This document shows, in pieces, positions 45,220-59,038 of a stretch of DNA of 64,000 nucleotides. Made by a program: the position numbers and the translations under genes. This stretch comes from Microplitis mediator. Its lineage: Eukaryota; Arthropoda; Insecta; Hymenoptera; Braconidae. The notes below the pieces were generated by a model. The model was not told where the DNA came from and did no database searches. It saw nothing but the letters and a program-made list of their open reading frames with translations. Position 1 is the first letter of the stretch. Each line of letters starts with the position of its first letter. Location: positions 14,339,921 to 14,403,920 of the forward strand of contig NC_079973.1 in NCBI RefSeq assembly GCF_029852145.1, in the 5' to 3' direction.

Positions 45220-45763
45220 ATTTTATGTAATTTTTTCTAGATAAATCAAAATATAATGTGCTAAAATGTGTCTGAAATCATACCAACCCTTTCTCTTTAT
45301 AGTCTCTTCCGATCATCAGATAATGTCATATAACTTGTTCCTTAGTTTTAAATATATTGTCAGCAAAAAATTGAAAAACCCAGTCTTTGATGTTTTTCTC
45401 GGATATTCCATATATTATTGCTCTGACCTAAGTCAAAACTCATTAAAATCTTGATTTTGATCACTGACATTGATTTCTGCCTCAACACATTTATTTCAGA
45501 GAACATAATCGATAATATAAATTTAAAAGCCGCTTCTTCATTAATGATTTTCGATTCTTAACTTTTCAAACTCTAGCATAAAACGTAACTTGTTAGAGCT
45601 TGAAAAGCTCATAAAAAAATAATTCCATGCAATAGCATTTTCGAGCTCGAAGAGCTCGAAAATATATTCACAGTGATATTTTCAAGCTCCTTGAGCTCGA
45701 AAACAGCGGGAAGTTTTAGGACTGGCCCGCAGGGTCAACCGAAGCCCAGATTTTTTTTTTTTT

Positions 45764-45952
45764 TTACATACCTGAACTAGGGTTCTCAGCGTTTGGCTTA
45801 TTATTATTATTGTCTGTTAATTGTAACAAGACGCTTGTGAGGTTAGCAATGTGCTCCTCAATTTTGTCTAGTCTCTCATCTGTTTTTTGTCTTTTCTTTT
45901 CTTTTTCTCTTGATCTTGAGCGTGACCTCTTCCTTTTCTTGTCCCCTGACAT
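45764..45952 (-). pseudogene. DIRS gag start
   Basis: From ATG 45952 the peptide is strongly basic (KRKRSRSRSREKEKKRQK), then a short coiled-coil-like stretch (RLDKIEEHIANLTSVLLQL). The frame is broken at 45772 by the microsatellite-bearing repeat; the next gag piece is at 43796. The ATG lies about 85 bp inside the right terminal repeat, the normal gag position. Confidence 0.65.
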
Positions 45953-46179
45953 TCTTATTTATTTTAAATTTTTCCAATTAATTAATTATTTACTGGAAAT
46001 TAGTACTCAGTACGTGTGAAACTTTGTACACAACGAAACAATATGACACCAGTTGGCGCACCAGTCGGACACCATAGTCTCTGCACCAACAAATTTCGAA
46101 TTTAAAACTCTAAAAAAGTGTGAAATTTCAGCAATGCAAGCATTACTACAAATTATCATCGAGAACGAGACGTATAGTA

Positions 46180-46470
46180 TAATCAGACATGTATTTGTCT
46201 AGCATAGAAATCTGCCACATAGAAATGTCCTGCATAGAGATATCATGCATAGAGATGTTCTGCAACAGAAATGCCCTATATAGAGATATCTTGCATAGAT
46301 ATGTCCTAATATTCTGCATAGAAAAGTTTTAACATTGATTTATCTTATAACATAATTGTCCTTCATATAACTATGCTAGCGAAAAATCTACTGCACGGAA
46401 TTATCGCAGCATAGACTTGTCAGTTGGTACGCTTGTAACCATGGACGGTATGAATCACTGGTTCTGACTG
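46180..46470 (-). mobile_element. CAGTCAGAACC-ended element, right part
   Basis: Ends in GAATCACTGGTTCTGACTG followed by TA, the complement of the left end at 33504. It contains the same CATAGAAATGTCCTGCATAG-type repeats. The two ends are 13 kb apart, with the DIRS element and others between them. Confidence 0.65.
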
Positions 46471-46549
46471 TATAAAGAGTACAGTTTCAATCTGACTAAT
46501 AATTAAAATATTTTAGATTATGGAGACTATATACCATGGTAAGTTTATA

Positions 46550-49024
<2,475 letters not shown>

Positions 49025-49029
49025 TTATA

Positions 49030-49670
49030 CTCTCCATATTTTAGATACTTTTTAGTTCTTAGTTCATGGTTGTTGTCACCATTGTTATAAAATTTAAGAT
49101 TTTATTTATTAATATTAGCGACGACTTAAAACAAATTATTATCATTCTATATACGTGCGATATATATTAGTGTGTTTTTCAAGTAATAACATGCAAGGTC
49201 AATTTAGCTTGTGATTTATAATGACGGATGACAATTCGAAGAAAGAAGAACACAATAATAATATTGAAAATTTTTTAGAACTATTGATTGAAAAAAGTTC
49301 TGGTCGAATATTATTGAGTACTAGTGGAAAATATTTATTTATTTTTAGACCGGGTAACTATAGTATTATGACTATTAAATGTTAGTTGAATTCATTTATA
49401 GGTTAAATACAAGTAATCTATTATCTGCAGTTAATTATTACTGATATCTACAATAATTGACATGACTGTTAATCGAAATAATTTTTTTTTTAATTGAAAT
49501 TTTTTCTTCATCTCGGAGTTGAAATCATTCCAATAACACCGGAAAAAATTGGAAAATCCGAAGATCATAATTCGTCTCTATCATCAGACACATCGTGACG
49601 AGGCAAATATTGATAACGAACGTTTAATTAATGAAAATAATCACGAATTGTAACTCTGTGTAGCTTTATT
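49030..49670 (+). other. region upstream of the hAT frame, with a 54-codon ORF
   Basis: 49221-49385 encodes 54 residues from MTDDNSKKEEHNNNIENFLE to IKC. It is acidic/Asn-rich, then basic. It could be a first exon of the hAT gene or chance. The rest is AT-rich and unassigned. Confidence 0.35.
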
Positions 49671-50822
49671 ATGAGTGATAGTGAAGGCAACGACACTCCG
49701 CCAAAATCTAAAAATCCAAAATTATATACTCGACGCAAACAAAAATTTAATAAGAAATGGATGAAGAATACTAAATTTAGCTCTTGGTTATCTCCAGAAT
49801 CAACTAATCAATATAAAGCCGAATGTACCATTTGCAATGTTACTTTTACGGCAGAGTTAACTATGGTAAAATACCATTTGAAAAGTGAAAGCCATAACAC
49901 TGCTATGAATTCAATAGTAAACCGAAAAACTATTAATTTATATTCTCAACCGACTTCGAATGTTCAAAATCATCAAGTTTCAAGAGCAGAAATTAAAATA
50001 AGTAGTTTCTTAGCAGAGCACAACATTTCTTTTCGAGTCATGGATCATCTAACACCTTTATTAAAGGATCGTTTTCCTGATTCCAAGACTATTCAAGATA
50101 TGCATTTAAAATCATCTAAATGTGCTGCTGTTGTTGCTAATGTAATTGGAGCTAGTGAAAAATAACATTTATCTGTTAAGTTAAAAACATCTTTATTTAG
50201 CATACTTGTCGATGAATCAACGGATGTTTCCCGGACGCAAAATTTATGTATAGTAGTAAGATTCTATGATTCTGAAGAGAGAAAAGTTGTGAGCCGTTCC
50301 TGGGAGCTGTATCAAATATTCAATGAAGAAAATAATGCAAATGAAGCTTCAGCTGAACACATCTTCAATTGTATAGCGAAGTCATTTGATGACAATTCAA
50401 TTCCATTTAGTCATGTAATCGGCTTTGGATCAGATGGTTATAACACAATGACAGGGAGCAGAAATTCAGTTCGGACTCGGTTTGAAAATAAATGCCCTGA
50501 CATTTATATCACAAAATGCATTTGCCATTCTCTACACCTTTAGGCAAGTAGTGCATGTAATGTTTTACCGTCTGATTGTGAACAGCTAGCTCATAGTGTT
50601 TACAATCACTTTTCCTTAAGTTCTAAACGACAATTTGCTTATAAAGGCATCCAATCTCTGCTAGATTTAAAAAATCATAAAATTCTCCGTCCAGCTCAAA
50701 CTCGATGGTTGTCAATAACAGCAGTTATTTCAAGATTATTAGAACAGTGGGATGCTTTAATTTTATACTTCAACCAATTGAACTTCGATCGAGAATCGAA
50801 AACAAAAAATCGGTCTGTCAGT
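49671..50822 (+). pseudogene. hAT-family transposase, N-terminal and catalytic part
   Basis: From ATG 49671: a basic start, a BED-type zinc finger (CTICNVTFTAELTMVKYHLK with SESH), then after an in-frame TAA (50163) the catalytic start SILVDESTDVSRTQN, the second Asp in GFGSDGYNTMTG, CICHSLHL, a second in-frame TAG (50541), and TRWLSITAVISRLLEQW. The frame is constant throughout, so the two stops are point mutations. The C-terminal hATC dimerisation domain is missing because the repeat at 50820 begins there. No terminal repeats were identified. Confidence 0.8.
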
Positions 50823-52161
50823 TAACCCTGCAGGCCAGCCTCAAAACTTCCCGCTCCTTGAGCTCGAAAAAATTGTTGTGAATACATTTTCGAGCTCTCC
50901 GAGCTTAAAAATACTTTTGTATGCCGTTCGTTTCGAAAAATACGTTTTTTACCATTTTTTCTCCAACGATATCTCTCAAACAAATTGACCGATTGAGAAG
51001 GTTAAGGTAGCAATCGACGCGTTTTATCACGCTCTGAAGCTGATTAGATTTTGTAATCGATCGATTCAAGTTTTTTGTAGACATTCGAGAAAAATGTTTG
51101 TTACTATTTCTTTTATCAACCATATTTTTCTAACGAATTGACTGATTGAGACGGTTGAGGTGGCAATTTACGCGTTTTATCAAGTTCTAAAGCTAATAAA
51201 ATTTTGAAATTGATTTATCGAGTCGTTTTTAAGAAATTTCAAAAAAACTAAAAAAAAATATTTTTTTAATTCTTTTGCCAACGGTTTCTTTTGAACGAAT
51301 GAACCAATTTTGATGGTTGGGGTAGCATTCGACGCGGCTTATAAAGTTTTAGAGCCTAGTTGATTTTGGAATCAATCCATCGGGCACATTAGAAGTTATA
51401 AAAAAAAAAAATTTTTGAAAAAATTTTATTTTTGGAATATCTCTGAACGAGCCTTACCGATCAAGCTCAATTTTGCACAGCTTTAAGATATCGACAAGCC
51501 GCGTCGAATGACACCTTGACGATCGAAATCGGTTCAGCCGTTTAAAAGATACAGGTATTTACATACGTACGTACATACACTCGGACATCATCTTAAAATT
51601 GGTCAAAATAACGTCCTAGAACCTCATAAGGTCAAGATCTCTTAGAAATTCGATTTTGGTAAATGGGACCGAAACCAATAACTTCTCGAATTTTTGAAAA
51701 TTTCCAAATTTTTTAGCGGGAAGTTAGTAATAAAATTGGTCCCGTAGTTTTCGAGCTCCTTGAGCTTGAAAACATTGTTGTGAATATATTTTTGAGCTCT
51801 TCGAGCTCGACAATCTTTTGTATGCCACTGTTTTCGAAAAAAACAGTTTTTTAGCATTTCTTTCTCCCACGATATCTCACGAACGAATTGGCCGATTTTG
51901 ATGGTTGAGGCGGCAATCGACGCGCTTTATTGTGTACCGAAGCTGATTAGATTTTGAAATCGATCGATCAAACGGTTTCTAAAAAATTTAATAAAAACAA
52001 AAAAAACTATTTTTTTTTTGTATTTCTTTAATATCATAGAGTCTATCTTATCGATAGATCTAAAATTTACAGAAAAGTTGACGGCCAACAAACTCTTCCG
52101 ATTGCTACCTCAACGATCTCAATCGGTCAATTCATCAAAAAGATATGGAGAGTTTACATCC

Positions 52162-52246
<85 letters not shown>

Positions 52247-52400
52247 GTCAATCGGATATCATCTTGAAAATAGTCAGAATAGCTTCCTAGGACCTCAAAA
52301 CGTTGATATCTGATAAAAATTCGATTTTCAAAAATCGGGGTGAAAACAATAACTTCCCGAATTTTTGAAAATTTACAATTTTCTTAGCGGGAAGTTAAAA
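50820..52400 (+). repeat. AACTTCCCGC repeat family, copy B, with (CA)n
   Basis: Opens GTTAACCCTGCAGGCCAG and CTTCCCGCTCCTTGAGCTC and closes CTTAGCGGGAAGTT. About four diverged internal units of roughly 200-400 bp repeat the blocks CTCNAACGAATTG-ACCGATTGAGA-GGTT and CTGATTAGATTTTG. ORFs are incidental. Confidence 0.65.
52163..52243. repeat. (CA)n microsatellite
   Basis: About 40 CA units within repeat copy B. Confidence 0.97.
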
Positions 52401-52631
52401 AAAATCTGATTTTTAGCCCTTACCCCCCCCCCCCCCCTTTCACAAACAAAGAGAAAATTACATGCAGGCAAGCTTCAGGCTGTAACGCCGATATTTAAAT
52501 TATTTATTAGTTTCGGTAGTAATTATTATTTAAGCTGATGGTAACTATTGCCATCAGGCTATTAGAAATTACGATGTTGATAATAGGTATATAGTTAAGA
52601 CAATAAAAATAATAATTTCTTATTATCATCA
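52401..52631. other. short unassigned stretch with poly-C
   Basis: Contains a 15-16 base C tract at about 52423-52438 and AT-rich sequence up to the BEL target site. The hAT frame does not resume here. Confidence 0.4.
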
Positions 52632-53273
52632 TGTACAAAGCTAGATGACGAAACGTTTGCAAATACTGGGATGTGGATAGCTGGGAAAATTCAAGTGATT
52701 TTCTATGTTCGTTATTATAATTTATATTTATTACATAATCGTAAAATTCACTATATTTACATTCACATTAATTTTATTATCACAGTTATATTTATTTATT
52801 CGAGTCTATATAAACTTAATTTGCAGAAGCGCGATAAAAGTAAATCACTTTTAGGTTAAGCACATGCATGCCATGTGGTCGAGAATTCAACGCCGTGGTT
52901 GGATGCTGATTTTATCGAAACCGGGGTGCAAAGTTGAAACCGAACACTGATAATAATGAAACTAATGTTACTATAACAAACTAAAAAGTAATTAGTGTAA
53001 TTTATAGCAAGATTGATTAATTTTAGCGAGATTAGGAAAAGCAAAGATAACTTAAAAGAAAACGTGGTTTTTGCAATAATAGAGCAAAAGCAATGATAAT
53101 TAACAAAAGATAAGCTAAATAGCGCCTGTTGCACACGTTTGCGACTGATAGGACTCCACGTGGCGCAACTAGCAGGCTTCCCGTTGATTAAGTGGGGCTG
53201 GATCGATGGTGCAGAGATCTACAGTACGTGCGATCGAAACGACGGCTGAGAGAAAGCGAGGGAGATTTGAACA
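52632..53273 (-). repeat. BEL/Pao 3' LTR
   Basis: Matches the other LTR with about 11 substitutions by eye (about 1.7 percent) and no length difference. The ORFs at 52671-52859 and 52856-53134 are duplicated in both LTRs and are LTR sequence. Confidence 0.92.
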
Positions 53274-53292
53274 TTCTCCCCCTTTCTCCGCA
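53274..53292 (-). promoter_or_regulatory. BEL/Pao polypurine tract
   Basis: The minus strand reads GGAGAAAGGGGGAGAA directly upstream of the 3' LTR. Confidence 0.8.
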
Positions 53293-53599
53293 CGATGGAG
53301 AAGTAATTGAGATGTGGCTGAAGCCACTTCCTAAGAATCTTCCTCATGTCTCGGAATTGGAAGAAGTACCAACTTGTGTATTGGTCGAGTATAAGTCGAT
53401 GTGGCAGTCTGGATGGTGACAACACGGGTAAGATCGTCCTTACCGGGGTGAGTGTGTGTGACGCGACCCAGCGGCCATTTTAATGGCGGGTATCGTTAGT
53501 CCGAGACCAGGACGAGAGATCCGACGTCGATTTCGTGGAATGAGGTATTCCACTTTGAGATGGTTTGATGTTGCTTTAGGCAGGAAGCTGACCAGTGAG

Positions 53600-54723
53600 A
53601 CCAAAACACACGGAGCCGTTGCTGGATGTCTTCAATTCGTGATAGCCGATTAGGTGGAGTGTCGATCAGTGATGGCTCGGGTATTAATGTGAGAGGTGCT
53701 CCTCGAATGAAGTGTCAGAGCTGTCAGATCGTCGGGATCCTCTGACAGGGCACTGAGGGGACGAGAGTTCAACATGACTTCGATTTGAGCCAGAAGCGTG
53801 GAGAAGTCCTCGTACGTGAGGATTTTGTCCGAGTTTGTTCGTGCTAGATGATGCTTCACAAATTTGACGGCAGCTTCCCATTTGCCACCCATATGGGGAG
53901 CTCCTGGAGGATTGAACTTTCATGTCGTACCGTCATTGGCAATAAGTTGCTGAAGATGTTGAGACTTTCTAGTAAAACCAGCTAACAGGCGTTTCGGGAT
54001 GACACGAGCGCCTTGAAAGTTGGTTCCGCAGTCACTGGTGAGCGTCTTGCAGATGCCTCGTCTAGCGGTGAAGCGTCTGAAAGCTTATAAGAAACCTTGA
54101 GCGCTGTAGTCAGTTACGAGCTCCAGGTGAATGGCAGAGGTTGAGAAACACACGAACACTGCGATCCAAGCCTTGTAAGAGCGTGTGCCACGCCCTTGGA
54201 AGAACTTGAGTGAAACTGCGCCTGCGTAGTCAACTCCCGTATGTTCAAAGACCAGCGATGGTGTGACACGGGGAGCTGGGAGCTGTCCCATGCGTTGTTG
54301 AGCACGGATACCACGTATCCTGGTGCAGGTAACGCATCGATGTATGTGCGATTTGATAAGCGCACGACCACCAAGAATCCAGCAGTACCCGCGTACGTAG
54401 TTGAGTGTGAGTTGTGTGCCCCCGTGCATTGTGCGATTGTGTGCGTTGGCAATGATGAGCCTAGAGATTTCTGACTCTTTTGGCATGATTGGAGGATGCT
54501 TCGCGTCTTCGTCGAGTTGAGAATTTTGTAGACGTCCTCCAACTCGAAGCAGACCGGCCCGATCGATCCAAGCGGTGAGTCTAGTGAGAGGGTGTGGTTT
54601 GGCGAGACTCTTGCCTCGCAAGAGTAATCGAATCTCACTGGCGAAGTAAATTTGCTGTGTGGATTTGATCCAGAACGTTAGAGCAAATTGAAGATCAGCA
54701 GGATTTAGAGGTGATGAGCCCAA
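53600..54723 (-). pseudogene. BEL/Pao integrase region
   Basis: H2C2 zinc-binding module (NAHNRTMHGG ... HRCVTCTRIRG), then the catalytic residues Asp in FEHTGVDYAG, Asp in TLTSDCGTNF and Glu in GGKWEAAVKFVKHHL, DD35E type. The frame is interrupted by a stop after SAQGFL and a frameshift near 53710, after which the C-terminal part continues (RGAPLTLIPEPSL, QQRLRVFWSHWS). It inserts the cDNA in the active form of the family. Confidence 0.85.
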
Positions 54724-56893
54724 GCTAGCTCCTGGAACTCTCTTGAAGCATGCTGCTCCTCTCTGAATCGTGGTGGTGACACGAAGCAGTGATGTGAGAG
54801 ATCTGTCTTTGTCGAATAGGACATCAAACGGAAGCTTGGTGCTTGAAGCTGTGTGAACTGCGCTAGGGCGAATCTCGCTGTCAACGAGCTGATCATCTGA
54901 AGCGGTAAAGGATGGCCAGAGCTGGTTCTGGTGCGCTAACTAATCTGGTCCCGACCACCAAAAATTGTGAGTGATGAGTTGAGCGGGTGTAAGACCTCGA
55001 GAAGCAGCATCTGCGGGATTATGCGTTCCCGAGACAAATCTCCAGGTAACGTTTGGCGAGGTTTGCTGAATCCCTTGCACTCGATTCTTCACGAACTCCT
55101 TCCAGCGCATTGGATCACTGTTGATCCAAGCTAGGGTTACAGTAGAGTCAGTCCACAATGTGACAGAGACGTGTTGAAGCTGTAGAGTTGATTGAACACG
55201 ATTGACAAGTTTTGACAGTAGCAGAGCGGCTGGTAGTTCCAATCGTGGTATTGTGATGCGATGCAGAGGCGCAACTCGAGTCTTGGAGCAGACGAGGGTT
55301 ACTGTTGATGATCCCTTGGAAGTCGTTACTTTGAGGTAGACAGCAGCAGCCATTGCAACTTGAGATGCATCTGAAAACCCGTGAATCTCGATTCTCGAGC
55401 TATCAGCGCGTAGATTGAGCCACCGAGGGATTGCTAGCTGAGATAGTTGAGATAGTTCACCGCGAAATGTCGTCCAGCGATGAATGATTTGCGGAGTTAG
55501 CGTATCATCCCATCCGACCTTTTCTTGCCACAAATCTTGCATCAGGATTTTGGCCCGGACAATGACTGGCGAGATCAAACCCAGAGGATCAAATAGTTGA
55601 GCCGTTTCAGATAAGATGGTGCGTTTGGTGATTGCAGCTCTTTGTATGGACTGGCCATTAAATTTGAGCAGATCTGGAGCACACTGCCAGGCGAAACCCA
55701 GAATCTTTGAGGTTGACTCGCTGAATTCATGAGTCTCTGACCCCGGTTCATGAGATGAGAGAAGCTTGAAGAAATCGGGATGGTTGCTCTTCCACTTAGC
55801 CAGAGAAAAGCATCCTCGTAGACATATTTCTTCAATTTGCGTCGCCATAGTCGAGATCATCAGCACCGCCGGTAATGTCGTCGACATAACTTCCCCTTTC
55901 GAACGGCTCAGTAGCCAGAGAAAAGTCGTGACCTTCGTCGAGCAGTAGTTGCTTCAGGGTGCGGCCTGCCAAATAAGGAGCTGAAGTAGTTCCGTAAGTT
56001 ACGGTGGAGAGCTCAAACTCTTGAGTTTGTGAGTGTTCGTCAATCCACAGGATGCGTTGAAACTTGCGGTCATCAGGATGGACGAGAATTTGACGAAACA
56101 TCTTCTCCACGTCAGTGGTGAAGATGAAGCGATAGCGACGGACATACAACAGCACGGCTAAGATATCATTCTGCGTCTTGGGACAAACATGAAGTAGTTC
56201 ATTGACTGAGTAGCCTGATGTCGTCTTGCTGGAGCCGTTGAACACCACACGGATCTTGTTATTGCGCATTACACCGTGATGTGGCAAATAATAGGCATCG
56301 GCTGGAGCATTTGGCGATTGAACTTGCTCCATGTGGCCCAGAGACTCGTACTCGGTGAGAAACTCCGTGTACAATCGATGAAGGTTGGGTTGATGAGAGA
56401 AGCGATTAAGTAGGAGAGATAGAGATCATTAAGCGATGCCTTTCGAGTGTCCAAGTGGAGGAACGTTGGGTTTGAAGGGCATGCGCACGATGTAGCGACC
56501 TGAGCTGTCGCGAGAGTGAGTGGAGATGAAGTGAGCTTCGCACTCAGCTTCTCCAGCACTGAGAGACTCTTGGTGAGAGGATGGAACTTCCTCGTACTTC
56601 CAAAATCTCGAGACGAGTTCGTAAAGCTGCGAGTTTGAGATAAGATGACCTTGGTGAGCAGGCTCGGTGGTAGAAGATGGACCAGCAGGACCAAGAACTG
56701 CCCATCCGAAGATAGTCTGAATAGCGATAGGCTGACCCGAGTTTCCTGTGATTACTCCAGGCTTGATAATTCGACCATAGGAGTCGGCTCCGATGAGGAT
56801 GTCTATCCGACCTGGAGATAGGTGACCCGGATCAGCCAGCTCCAAGTCTGCGATGTGATGCCAGGATTGACTTGTGATGACGACTGGGGGCAA
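54724..56893 (-). pseudogene. BEL/Pao reverse transcriptase and RNase H region
   Basis: The frame from 56893 starts with the region after the protease (IDILIGADSYG, TIFGWAVLGP), meets two adjacent stops (TAA TGA, near 56428), then gives the RT fingers and palm: HHGVMRNNKIRVVFNGSSKT, FTTDVEKMFRQILVHPDD, and GSYVDDITGG with an intact YVDD. A frameshift near 55860 leads into LGLISPVIVRAKILMQDLW, the RNase H start GFSDASQVAMAAAVY and later LWTDSTVTLAWI and SGTHNPADAASRG. Confidence 0.88.
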
Positions 56894-57156
56894 TTCGACG
56901 GTAAGAGACGGCAGTACGTGAGCACGTAGATCAACTTGGTCGTCAGAATGAGAATAGCACCATTGGTTGATCCTGATGGCACGCTTCCTACTCCTATGAT
57001 TGGGATGCGGGATTCGGAAGACGTGAGATCAAGTCGGTGGGCGAGCTGCTGCGAGATTAACGATAGCTCCGACCCTGGATCGATCAGCAGACGTACTGTT
57101 TGAGGACGATGAGTAGGCGATATAATGAAAGCTTGAGCTGTGGCCAGCAACACCAA
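56894..57156 (-). pseudogene. BEL/Pao aspartic protease
   Basis: LLIDPGSELSLIS holds the catalytic D-x-G in the BEL style, and RIPIIGVGS follows. It is in the gag frame; a frameshift at about 56880 separates it from RT. Confidence 0.75.
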
Positions 57157-57273
57157 AGGTCTTGATGTTGAGGCTGCGTTGCATGAAGAACGAGCTTGTT
57201 GCGATGAGAGTAGTGATGCGGCGATAGGCGATGACGATGTTGATGGTTGTGTCCTAGCAGATGAGTCAGGTAG

Positions 57274-58644
57274 TCAGAATGACGAATTCGGAGCCAACTG
57301 TTGTGAGGCAGTGGTTTGAGAGTTTCTGGGTGAATTAGATGAAGTTGATGGTGAGTTGAGAAGCGTAGCATCGTGTAGCATGGAGTGATGCTTGGCTTCG
57401 CAACGACGACAACGTTTTTCGCTATGACGATTCTCGACCGAATGTGATCCAAGACAGTTGAGGCACAACGCCTTGAAGACGACTCGCTGATGACGCTCGT
57501 TCGGCGAGAAATTTTGAAACGATGGGCATGATACGATGAAATGAGCTTCACCACAGCATGAACAAGGACTTCGAGATCTTGGAGATGCTTCAGAGGTTTG
57601 TCCAGGAGATGATTGAGTGGTAGAAGACTGTCCAGTGGTCGAGGTAGTGTTCTTGGGTGATGAACTGGCCATATGGACATACGCGAACGAGGTTTTGGAT
57701 CCATGCGCGGTTTTTTTATTAAGCTTGGAGTCATGTGATTTGACTGGAAGGCGTCCTTCCATAGCTTCAAGGGCTCATGCACGAGCGAGCAGGAAGCTTT
57801 TGATGCGCTCGTAAGATGAAAAGTCGGTAGCAACTCCAAGTGTGGATTCCCAGTCTTCTCGAGACTGAGGGTCCAATTTTTGCGTGATATAGTGGACAAT
57901 GATGTGATCCCAGTGATCAACTGGTGATCCGAGGGACCTCAGGGCATTCAGAACCTCAGAAATGGTGTTGATGAGGTTATTGACCTCCTTGGCGGATCAC
58001 GACGCCATCTTGGGTAGGCTGAACAATTTATTGAGTTGAGCTGTGATCAATACGCGCTTGTTCTCGTACCTGGTGGTCAAAGTTTGCCACGCCGTAGCAA
58101 ATGCAGTCTCTGTGATATCCACGTTGGCAATAAGGGAGTATGCAGTGCCCTGTAAGCTCTGGAGTAAGTAATGCATTTTGTCAACCTCGCTGACGCCGTC
58201 CTTGTTGACAACAGATATGAACTTGTTCCTGAATGACTGCTATTCTAGTAGTTCTCCGTTGAATTTTGGAGGTTGAATCGTAGGCAGAGATGGACGATAT
58301 GCGAATGCTTCGTTCACGGTTCGATTATGAGGCGAGATAGGAGCTTGACGAGGTTCGATCTCGGCAATGCGGCGCTTGAGCGCAGTTTTGACCAAAACGT
58401 AGCGACTTACCGCCTTGGTGTATCGACCTTCTTTAAAGTAGTTGTGCGTAATGTCTATGTCTTGACAGCCGGTGAGTTTATCGTTGGCGTCGGCGATCTT
58501 ATTCCAGGTAGTCTCAAGCACCTCGAGCTTGACTTCGCAGTCGATTGGTTGAATAACATTGTACTCGCCGTTACCGACTTCATTTACCATGGAGTTGAGG
58601 GCACCAATATGAGTCTCAAACACCAGCAGATATTTGGCAGACAT
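57274..58644 (-). pseudogene. BEL/Pao gag with zinc knuckles
   Basis: The likely start is MSAKYLLVFE at 58644. The open frame extends upstream to 58971 into the leader but has no family likeness there. Capsid-like helices (YLLQSLQGTAYSLI) are followed by three Cys/His clusters: CSCCGEAHFIVSC, CLNCLGSHSVENRH and CRRCEAKHHSMLH. Three in-frame stops (58240-58242, 57997-57999, 57775-57777) without frame change mark it as dead. Confidence 0.82.
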
Positions 58645-59017
58645 CGTGAATAATCTGAAAGATATCGAAAGAGAATAAGTGCGAGGAAAAGATGTAAGTT
58701 GGCGATAACTAGAAATATAAAAGGAGCGAACTGACAAGTTTGTTAGATGCGTTAGCGTAGCTGCTGCGATGAAACTGAAGTACGGTGACCTTGAGTTGAA
58801 GTTTGATCGGGGTAACCACTTGCTACGCTGTGCACACGAATGACACAGGTAGATTTTCGCACTAGAGGTCCTAATCTGCCTTTCCACCAACGCAGTACAC
58901 TTTTCAGGTACTCGACAATGCGTCGGAGTTGCCAAACGCGCACAGGCTTTCCGGAATTTCACTAAACTCACTCACAGTATTTTTTGCGTTAAATTTGAAC
59001 AAAACTATCCAGAATCC

Positions 59018-59038
59018 GGCTCGAAGGACCGAATATTA
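59018..59038 (-). promoter_or_regulatory. BEL/Pao primer-binding site
   Basis: The minus strand just after the 5' LTR reads TTCGGTCCTTCGAGCCGG, similar to the TTGGTCCTTCGA-type tRNA-complementary site common in BEL elements. Confidence 0.65.

Larger units (their letters stand above)
44119..45772 (-). repeat. AACTTCCCGC repeat family, copy A, with (TG)n
   Basis: Starts AACTTCCCGCTAAGAAAATC and ends near GCGGGTCAACC-type sequence (GGCCCGCAGGGTCAACCGA at about 45724). Inverse of the copies at 50820-52400 and 61655-62445. It contains a microsatellite at the same relative place, repeated blocks of GATTTTGAAATTGATC / GATATCTC..GAACAAAT type, and the small insertion at 44922-45219. Inserted in the DIRS gag. 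Confidence 0.65.
38154..46183 (-). mobile_element. DIRS-type tyrosine-recombinase retrotransposon
   Basis: 8.0 kb including two insertions. Inverted terminal repeats (38154-38345 and 46037-46183) share about 130 bp. An internal complementary region at 38445-38570 joins complements of both outer ends, the DIRS hallmark that allows circular replication. On the minus strand the order is gag, RT, RNase H and tyrosine recombinase, with no integrase or protease. All frames are broken and the recombinase is only an N-terminal stub. AAT occurs at both tips, as expected for a circle-junction trinucleotide. Confidence 0.85.

Noticed and set aside
52018..52290. 90-residue ORF with poly His-Thr
   Set aside because: Read through the (CA)n array of copy B.
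52671..53134. ORFs repeated at 59078-59541 as a duplicated gene pair
   Set aside because: Both lie in the two LTRs of one BEL/Pao element.
53192..58814. Plus-strand ORFs across the BEL/Pao body
   Set aside because: Antisense shadows of the minus-strand gag-pol frames.
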